Source of the DNA: an uncultured Planctomycetaceae bacterium
GTDB lineage: Bacteria > Planctomycetota > Planctomycetia > Pirellulales > Pirellulaceae
Length of the DNA: 12,545 nt
Direction of reading: 5' to 3'
NCBI GenBank assembly: GCA_937967755.1
Contig: CALBTA010000708.1
Location: forward strand, 1-12,545
The notes below the pieces were generated by a model. The model was not told where the DNA came from. It did not search any database and worked only from the letters and a program-made list of their open reading frames with translations. The position numbers and the translations under genes were made by a program. This document shows, in pieces, positions 7,325 to 12,545 of the stretch. Positions within the stretch are counted from its first letter, which is position 1; each line of letters begins with the position of its first letter.

Positions 7325-9970
7325 TCAGTTGGGGGTATTCCGTGCCGCGGCATCCATCAAATCAAGCAATTGCCGCGCATCCGCCCGGGCGCGGGGTTGA
7401 CCCATCAGCAAATTCAGTTCGCGCCGCGCTTCGCGTTCCCTGCCAGAATCGTGTAAGAACTCGGCGTACTCCAACCGCCAATCATTGCGAAGCTCACTTG
7501 ATTGCAACGCCAGGCGGTAAGCGGCCACCGCCGGCTCAACCTGGCCGAATTCGCGGTGGATTTGGGCCTTTGCATGAAGCTGTTCGGCCGATAACTCGCC
7601 CGGCTCCCCGTCGAGCAACGCCAGCGCCTGCTGCAGGTATTCGCGTCGCGGTTGCACGTGTTCAGTTTCAGTCGGGCGAGGAAACAGGTGATCCGCCGCG
7701 GCGACAATCGTCTCGGGCTGTGTGGGAAGCACCTGCTTGAGAACATCCTCCGGCGTGAGCCGTCGCGCGGATTGGTGCAAGATCGAAACCAGATGGCGAT
7801 CAGAAAGCGACAAGCTAAGTTGCCAACTCTTCCAGGCTTCCTCAGGCGAATTCTCAATTTCCTCAACGCCGCATAGGTACCACAACGTGGCATCGGCCGG
7901 GCAGATTTGTTTCGCCCGTTGCAGATAGCGGTGTTGGGGTTCAATGTCGGCGAACGCATCGGCGTACGTCGTCAACCGAATGTGTGGTAGCGGCAACAGC
8001 GGGCATAGGTCGCGCGCGTGCCGCATTTGCGTCATCGCCGGGTGCAAGTGGTCGGCCTCCAACAGCGCCCGCTGGCGGCGCGAGATTCCATAAGCGGGAA
8101 GCCGCAGTTCGTACGCGTCGATATGAGCTTGCGCCAGTTCAAATCGAACGTCAGCATCACCCGGCGCGAATCGGGTGACTTCGTTCAAGATCTCGATCCG
8201 GCGCTGGCAACTCGCCAGGTCGCCAATCGCTTGCAATCGGCGCACCGATTCCATCGAACGCGCGACCGCGACGATTCGGGCGTTCTCATGAAAGATCACG
8301 GCGCAGAACAGCGCTGCGCAGCATGCCGCTATTACTGGCGCAAGACCTCCCCGCGCGGGCGATGCCAGCTCTGGCGAGCGTGCGGTTTGGTGCCGTCGGC
8401 GCTTCCTTCTCGGCGCAGCCGGTGGCTGTTGCGCGGCTGGCTGACGACGCCGCAGGTCGCCAATGCCGGAAGCCTGGGCTGTAATGATAGCCGTCAGCAG
8501 CGCGATGGCTGGGATGTGAATGCCGAACTCGCCAATGCTGTGCAGGCTGATGCTTAACACGCAGAACAACAAGCCAATTCCCATGCCCGAGCACGAGCGG
8601 CTTGGGTGCTTTGCGAACACGCGAAAGCAGAAGCGAATCGCAACAGCGACGGCAGTGACGAGCAGCAGCAGTTGCACCAGCCCGCCTTCGATCCACGCTT
8701 CCAAATATTCGTTGTGTGCATGCACGTAGCCGACTCCCGCATCGTCGGCTTCGTGTAGGAACATGGATTCGATGTAGGGAAGTCCGCCCATTCCGCAACC
8801 AAAAGCGGGAAACCTGGCGAGCAGCGGCAACGAGTTTTCCCACAGAGCGAGACGGCCCGCTTCCAAATTCTCTATGTCCGATAGCGTCGCTAACCGGGTC
8901 GTGACCGTGCTCCATCCGAGCATGGCAACAAGAGGAACAACCAGCGCCAGAGAAACCGCCAATCCGACCATCCCTGTGCTGCGCCGGCTGGCCTTGCCCA
9001 AGAGCAGTACTCCTGTGCAGATTACCGCCGCTGCGACCGCGGCTAAGAATCCGCCACGCGAAAGGCTGAACAGCGTTGCACTGAGCATCAGGCCGAGCGC
9101 GACCGTGATCCACATGGTGCGGCTGTCTTGAAATATCGAAAGGACTGTTCGCATTGCCGGCGAGTGATTTCGCGCCGCACTGCGGGACGACGGCTCTCCG
9201 CGAAGGCGGAATTGCCGACTGAAAAGCAAACCCAACCCCAACCCAAAGCACAAGTTGTTGTACATGGCGAAGTGATTGCGGTTGACGAACGGCCCGAACA
9301 CCTGGCCCTGTGAGGGGACGCTCCAGTAAAGCGTTGAACTGTCTGGCGTTGTAAAGAATTGGGCAATCGCAAAGATCGAAAGCGCACAACCATTGACCAC
9401 CGCGACGACCGCCAGGCGGTTGAGTGAAGCAGGCGTGCCAAGGTTGTTGCGTATCACCAAAAACAGCAACAGGACAGCGAGGAAACGGATCAGCCAAATG
9501 CGAGTCGCGTGCGGGTAAAGGCTAATTGTTGAAGCCACTGGGCCGGGGGCAGGCGTGTAACCTTCGCCTGGCAAAAGTTCTCGTTCAGCAGGAAGGAGGT
9601 CCGCGTACAGGGTTGACGCACCGGGTGAAAGCAAATTGAGAGCGGCATCGGGCAGCGGCGTGATTTGCAGGATGCCTAGCAAGAACATCGCCGCCATGCA
9701 AATGGTGATCGGGCAAGCCACGATTGAAAACCGCCACGTGACCAACGCGCGCAAACCCCATAGCGCGACTAGCGCCGCCACGCCTAGGCTCAGGTAGAAC
9801 TCAAACCGAGGCCCGACCATTCCAAACAGCCAGGGTGAGACCAAAACCATCGCCAACAGCAACACTTCCATCGCCACCTTCAGCACCTTGTCGATGGAAG
9901 AAAGTTGCGCTCCTCGGTGGGCAGATTCTGATTGCGGTTCAGAGAGTTTGGGTGGGTCTGTCTTTGCCAT
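7325..9970 (-). CDS. O-antigen ligase/polymerase-like (Wzy_C) membrane protein with TPR-like C-terminal region
   Basis: An 881-residue protein. Residues about 30-500 form many membrane helices with hallmarks of the Wzy_C/WaaL family: FGPFVNRNHFA (225-235), SLSRGGFLAAV (302-312), and the large periplasmic loop ending GYVHAHNEYLEAWIEGG (414-430). A proline/arginine-rich linker (about 506-540) leads to another membrane helix (about 542-561) and a soluble, alpha-helical, Ala/Leu-rich region (about 565-881) that reads as degenerate TPR repeats, for example DVRFELAQAHIDAY and QIHREFGQVEPAVAAYRLAL. The family joins or polymerises undecaprenyl-linked oligosaccharides at the periplasmic face of the inner membrane; the TPR half may hold partner proteins. 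It faces the CpsB-type phosphatase gene tail to tail, consistent with an exopolysaccharide locus. No promoter or strong Shine-Dalgarno is visible; the terminator of the upstream gene ends 33 nt before the ATG. Ligase versus polymerase cannot be decided from sequence. Confidence 0.9.
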   Translation of the reverse strand: MAKTDPPKLSEPQSESAHRGAQLSSIDKVLKVAMEVLLLAMVLVSPWLFGMVGPRFEFYLSLGVAALVALWGLRALVTWRFSIVACPITICMAAMFLLGILQITPLPDAALNLLSPGASTLYADLLPAERELLPGEGYTPAPGPVASTISLYPHATRIWLIRFLAVLLLFLVIRNNLGTPASLNRLAVVAVVNGCALSIFAIAQFFTTPDSSTLYWSVPSQGQVFGPFVNRNHFAMYNNLCFGLGLGLLFSRQFRLRGEPSSRSAARNHSPAMRTVLSIFQDSRTMWITVALGLMLSATLFSLSRGGFLAAVAAAVICTGVLLLGKASRRSTGMVGLAVSLALVVPLVAMLGWSTVTTRLATLSDIENLEAGRLALWENSLPLLARFPAFGCGMGGLPYIESMFLHEADDAGVGYVHAHNEYLEAWIEGGLVQLLLLVTAVAVAIRFCFRVFAKHPSRSCSGMGIGLLFCVLSISLHSIGEFGIHIPAIALLTAIITAQASGIGDLRRRQPAAQQPPAAPRRKRRRHQTARSPELASPARGGLAPVIAACCAALFCAVIFHENARIVAVARSMESVRRLQAIGDLASCQRRIEILNEVTRFAPGDADVRFELAQAHIDAYELRLPAYGISRRQRALLEADHLHPAMTQMRHARDLCPLLPLPHIRLTTYADAFADIEPQHRYLQRAKQICPADATLWYLCGVEEIENSPEEAWKSWQLSLSLSDRHLVSILHQSARRLTPEDVLKQVLPTQPETIVAAADHLFPRPTETEHVQPRREYLQQALALLDGEPGELSAEQLHAKAQIHREFGQVEPAVAAYRLALQSSELRNDWRLEYAEFLHDSGREREARRELNLLMGQPRARADARQLLDLMDAAARNTPN

Positions 9971-10003
9971 GAAGTTGAATTGCCGGGCGAAGGCTGCCGC
10001 TTC

Positions 10004-10043
10004 ACAAAAAAACGGGAACAGCCAATATCGGCTGAACCCGTTT
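10004..10043 (-). terminator. Rho-independent terminator of the FG-repeat gene
   Basis: Read on the minus strand, the sequence forms AAACGGG, TT, CAGCC, a six-base loop, GGCTG, TT, CCCGTTT, then continues as a run of seven T in all. The plus-strand arms are 10010-10016 with 10037-10043 and 10019-10023 with 10030-10034. Both arms pair perfectly around one symmetric 2x2 internal loop. The hairpin starts 34 nt after the stop codon of the FG-repeat gene (10078-10080) and precedes the start of the next minus-strand gene, so it should separate the two transcripts. Confidence 0.82.
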
Positions 10044-10077
10044 GATAAATCGGGAACAAGTTACTCAGTGGGCAACG

Positions 10078-11364
10078 TTAGTCAGCACCACCGCCGTTCA
10101 TTCCGCCTCCGTTCATTGCCATCATCATCGGTTGGGTCGGCGATTGAACGACGACAACCGGTTGCACGATGATCACTTCCCGAACGACGACCACCACACG
10201 GCGCGGAACGTCGGGAATCGTAGGCGTGGTCGGTTGAGGAACGGTTGGTTTCTGCGGAGCCGGGTTGGGAGTCGGGTTCTGCACGACCGGCGTGGGGAAA
10301 GTTGGAACGGGTGCGAACAGTTGGGTCAGGAAACTCTTAAAGAACGCATCGTGGAAACCGAAGCTGCTAAAGACGCGGACGAAGATGAAGTGGTTCGGAG
10401 CGGGTGCGAAGAACGCACTGTGGAACGGTCCACCGAAACCGCCAAATCCGAAACCGCCATGGCCGAAGCCAAAGCCGCCTTGACCAAACCCGAAACCGCC
10501 GTGGCCGAAACCACTGTGGCCGAAACCACCGAATCCAGTGTGACCGAAGCCGCCGAAGCCAAAGCCTGGATGGCCGAATCCACCCATGCCGAAGCCGGGA
10601 TGCACAAATCCAAACCCGTGCCCGCCGAAGCCACCCTGTGCGAACCCGCCCTGGCTGACGTTGGAGCTGCTTCCGCCCGTAGCATTGCTGCTGGTGTTGG
10701 AAGCGTTCACGTTCTTAAAGCCCGCGTTGCTAAAACCACCGCTGCCGAAGTTCCCGCCGCCACTACCTCGCTTCACGAAGCCGCGATTGCGACGACCGTG
10801 GCCACCGCGGGTGAATGAGCGCCCGGTGTTGAAGTTGCTGCTATTGAACCCGTGGAAGAAACCTTGGTTGTTTCCCGCTTGGGCCAGACTGCGATTTGAA
10901 AATGCGTGGGCGTTGTTATTCGAGAAACCACCTTTGTTGTGGAAACCGTTGGCTGCGACGACGCTGTTGAATCGCTTGCCGGCTCCGTGGCGTTTGACGA
11001 ACGACTTGTCCGCGCCGCCACCTTGTTGTTGGTGGGCTTTCGGATCGCGGGCCAACCTACGAAGTTCCTTCACTTCTTCCTTCGAACGCCGGCGCGTGTT
11101 GTTCTTCAAGTTGGCCTTTCTCTTTTTTCGCTTTGAGAAAGTTGTATACCGCCAATCATCTAGGGTAACTGCGTCGGCGGAACTCGCGAGGTCTTCTTCA
11201 CCCGCGCCGCGTTCTACATGCACAAACTCTTGTTGCCCCTCGGTTGAAAATGAGGCAGACGATTCCGACGCCCACGGGCCGAAGTACGCAACGGTTGCGA
11301 ATGCAACTGCTGCTAGCAGGAGGGAAGGAAACCACTTCCGAGCGATCGTTGCTGATGCCATCAT
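10078..11364 (-). CDS. Secreted low-complexity Gly/Phe/His-rich FG-repeat protein, function unknown
   Basis: Not a family I recognise. From the chosen start it is 428 residues, beginning MMASATIARKWFPSLLLAA, a signal peptide or signal anchor with a hydrophobic core at about 11-27. Next come an acidic stretch, a strongly basic segment (KRKKRK, TRRRSKEE; about 78-106), an Asn/Gly/Ser/Phe-rich region (about 115-240), and a block of 74 residues (about 240-313) with 17 FG dipeptides in GFGHGGFGFG-like units. The C-terminus has a Pro/Thr linker, a Val-rich stretch (VVVVVREVIIV) and an end rich in Met and Gly. I chose the ATG at 11364 over the in-frame ATG at 11382 because AAGGA sits 5 nt before it and the latter has no Shine-Dalgarno. 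Own promoter and terminator support a single-gene unit. It may be a surface, matrix or adhesive protein; that is inference. Long open frames on the other strand here are by-products of the repeats. Confidence 0.8.
   Translation of the reverse strand: MMASATIARKWFPSLLLAAVAFATVAYFGPWASESSASFSTEGQQEFVHVERGAGEEDLASSADAVTLDDWRYTTFSKRKKRKANLKNNTRRRSKEEVKELRRLARDPKAHQQQGGGADKSFVKRHGAGKRFNSVVAANGFHNKGGFSNNNAHAFSNRSLAQAGNNQGFFHGFNSSNFNTGRSFTRGGHGRRNRGFVKRGSGGGNFGSGGFSNAGFKNVNASNTSSNATGGSSSNVSQGGFAQGGFGGHGFGFVHPGFGMGGFGHPGFGFGGFGHTGFGGFGHSGFGHGGFGFGQGGFGFGHGGFGFGGFGGPFHSAFFAPAPNHFIFVRVFSSFGFHDAFFKSFLTQLFAPVPTFPTPVVQNPTPNPAPQKPTVPQPTTPTIPDVPRRVVVVVREVIIVQPVVVVQSPTQPMMMAMNGGGMNGGGAD
10426..10647 (-). repeat. 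Tandem degenerate GFG-coding repeat block
   Basis: This stretch encodes the FG-rich core of the secreted protein on the minus strand. The short units vary (GGFGH, HPGFGFGGFGH, GHGGFGFGQ) but stay in phase with codons, which keeps other frames open too and gives Ala/Glu/Thr-rich translations on the plus strand. The repeats are imperfect and spacerless, so they are protein repeats rather than a CRISPR array. Such tracts are prone to length change by slippage. Confidence 0.8.
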
Positions 11365-11369
11365 GTCTT

Positions 11370-11374
11370 TCCTT
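11370..11374 (-). promoter_or_regulatory. Shine-Dalgarno deciding the FG-repeat gene start
   Basis: On the minus strand AAGGA is followed by AAGAC and then ATG (11364-11362), a 5-nt spacing. The upstream in-frame ATG at 11382 has no purine-rich site before it. A second ATG follows immediately (11361), so either of the two adjacent Met codons could serve. Confidence 0.6.
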
Positions 11375-11414
11375 AGTACCATGGAGCTAAGCTCAAGGAG
11401 TTAAACTGGGCGAT

Positions 11415-11442
11415 ATTCTAATGGTTCAAAATAGGTCGTCAA
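11415..11442 (-). promoter_or_regulatory. Candidate sigma-70-type promoter for the FG-repeat gene
   Basis: On the minus strand TTGACG (11442-11437) is followed after 16 nt by TAGAAT (11420-11415). Each hexamer differs by one base from the TTGACA/TATAAT consensus. Transcription would start near 11408, leaving a leader of about 44 nt that contains the small palindrome GAGCTTAGCTC (11384-11394). The region is notably AT-richer than the flanking genes. It lies in the 131-nt gap after the protease gene, so the FG-repeat gene need not depend on readthrough. Confidence 0.5.
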
Positions 11443-11513
11443 CAATGGATAGGTGGAATTCGTAGAATTTAACGAGCGATCTGAAAATTGGTGAGACCAC
11501 TTGCTGTTATCGG

Positions 11514-12461
11514 TCATCGATGCGCCTCTGTGTTTTCTAGAATCCACGCATATTCCGGCATTTTAAGCAGGTTTTTGATCGGAGTGATGTGGCAGAAATA
11601 GGCTTTGCCACCAGAGATTCCGCTGGCGATTCCGATCAGATTCGACTGCGCATCTAACAGCGCCCCTCCAGATTGCCCATATTCCACACTCTGATCAATC
11701 TCCCACACAAACCGAGGGTGAGCCTCGCTGGACTCGCGAATCACCGCAGAACGGGCGACGGTCTCAGTGGCGGTTGGCGGCTGGCTTCCCCGGCAACCGA
11801 AAGCGGTGACGGGAAATTCCTCGCCAGCGGGCGGCTCTATCGCCGCGATGGCTGGAGCAGTCACCCTCAAATCTTCGCCCGTCAATACACGGACGAGCGC
11901 CACATCGTTCGGCGCATCTTGAGCCAACTCCTTCACAATTGGGAAAGACCCAACGGAACTGCCGGAACGCTTCGAGAAGAAGTGAACCTCTAAATCATCT
12001 GATCCATTCACCACGTGGGCGGCTGTCAAAATGTACGCGAAGCCCGCCTGCTGCGCGACGACCGCACCGCTGCCCGTCGACCCATCTGCCGGGTCAACGA
12101 TCCGCACAGTGAAATCGACAGCATCGGTCGTCTGTCGGTTCGTAAGCGTCGGAACACGTCCCTGCTGCTCGTTGGAATTATCCGCAGCACCCGTCACATT
12201 GACGTTCGTTGGACCGTAACCGCTTTCAACATCGGGCCGGCGTTCAGCCTCTACGACTGATAGCACAGAGAATACAACGGCCCCCAGCGCCGCGAAATAG
12301 ACTGCCGGTTGCCACCTGGGCAAGGATTCTCGCTTCAAACACTCAGACAGCAGTGCGAACGCTGCGAACGAAGAGTGTGCGGCAACACGAAGGTAGTCTA
12401 TCGTTGGCTGCCGGCATTCGACCAACGCCAACGCCAACGCCCCGGTTCCTGCCAGCCGCAC
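11514..12461 (-). CDS. Membrane-anchored trypsin-like serine protease (S1 fold), N-terminus uncertain
   Basis: At least 315 residues from a GTG start. The C-terminal part (about 115-305) is a trypsin-like peptidase: GSGAVV (130-135), LTAAHVV with catalytic H149, APNDVALVRV with D186, and YGQSGGALLD with nucleophile S264 and following glycines, then LIGIASG. GQSGG replaces the usual GDSGG/GNSGG, as in some Trypsin_2 proteins. There is no PDZ domain. The N-terminal 75 residues contain hydrophobic stretches (about 4-14, 26-40, 52-70), so the protease domain is probably held outside the cytoplasm by membrane helices; a linker of low complexity (76-112) joins them. The hydrophobic reading frame continues upstream of the GTG to a TGA at 12537-12539, so the true start may be further upstream or disturbed. 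The substrate is unknown; envelope quality control or processing is plausible. Confidence 0.83.
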   Translation of the reverse strand: MRLAGTGALALALVECRQPTIDYLRVAAHSSFAAFALLSECLKRESLPRWQPAVYFAALGAVVFSVLSVVEAERRPDVESGYGPTNVNVTGAADNSNEQQGRVPTLTNRQTTDAVDFTVRIVDPADGSTGSGAVVAQQAGFAYILTAAHVVNGSDDLEVHFFSKRSGSSVGSFPIVKELAQDAPNDVALVRVLTGEDLRVTAPAIAAIEPPAGEEFPVTAFGCRGSQPPTATETVARSAVIRESSEAHPRFVWEIDQSVEYGQSGGALLDAQSNLIGIASGISGGKAYFCHITPIKNLLKMPEYAWILENTEAHR

Positions 12462-12545
12462 TAGCCACCGGACGATGTGTGAATTCGAAGCGGGCGCGCT
12501 ACCCCAAATCGTGGTCGCACCGGCAATTACGATCGCTCATTAAGC

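Noticed and set aside
7183..7740. 185-codon plus-strand frame across the convergent gene ends
   Set aside because: It overlaps the ends of two well-supported genes and is Arg/Pro-rich with no motif.
8286..9497. 403-codon open frame on the minus strand inside the Wzy_C gene
   Set aside because: It is an out-of-phase reading of the O-antigen ligase gene, with Arg/Ala/His-rich composition and no domain, whereas the main frame shows all family motifs.
10426..10647. Regular short repeats resembling a CRISPR or satellite array
   Set aside because: Units are in phase with codons, imperfect and without unique spacers, and they encode the GFG-rich core of a secreted protein.
10042..10818. 258-codon plus-strand frame rich in Ala, Glu and Thr, looking like a repeat protein
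   Set aside because: It is the antisense reading of the FG repeats, runs through the terminator hairpin and lacks a ribosome site.
10586..11404. 272-codon plus-strand frame rich in Pro and Leu
   Set aside because: It is antisense to the signal-peptide-bearing gene, starts within the repeats and runs across the promoter and start region of that gene.

Overview
The window looks like chromosomal DNA of a planctomycete, most likely of the Pirellulaceae type, though the genus is not resolved. The markers are a DUF1587/DUF1595/DUF1592/DUF1588/DUF1585 'planctomycete cytochrome c' protein followed by a DUF1552 protein (a pairing found in large numbers in this phylum), a Ser/Thr kinase with a zinc-finger-like N-terminus and a beta-helix ectodomain, and short GTAG-headed hairpin repeats between genes. 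No tRNA, rRNA, CRISPR array, prophage or transposase gene was seen.

Layout. Positions 1-6326 hold a plus-strand series. It starts with the last 12 codons of an upstream gene whose TGA overlaps the ATG of the kinase gene (36-2435); by analogy with other planctomycete loci that gene may encode an ECF sigma factor. Next come the secreted two-haem-motif protein (2565-4958) and a Tat-type DUF1552 protein (5070-6326). Two copies of a 67-nt repeat (60/67 identical) sit at the 3' ends of the kinase and cytochrome genes. The first copy extends into a two-hairpin, REPIN-like element.

Positions 6536-7306 (plus strand) encode a CpsB/YwqE-type PHP-fold protein-tyrosine phosphatase. It converges, with an 18-nt gap, on a minus-strand gene (7325-9970) for an O-antigen ligase/polymerase-like membrane protein with a TPR-like C-terminal half. 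This is a small exopolysaccharide module.

Positions 9971-11513 hold a minus-strand transcription unit with a good sigma-70-type promoter (11415-11442), a clear Shine-Dalgarno, a gene for a secreted, very Gly/Phe/His-rich FG-repeat protein, and a Rho-independent terminator (10004-10043). Positions 11514-12461 (minus strand) encode a membrane-anchored trypsin-like protease whose N-terminal end is unresolved at the window edge.

The first block suggests envelope sensing and signalling next to secreted redox or degradation proteins, the second polysaccharide assembly, and the last two genes surface or periplasmic roles. The least explained items are the FG-repeat protein, the kinase/beta-helix fusion and the REPIN-like repeats. 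All functional statements rest on motif reading by eye; no database search was run.
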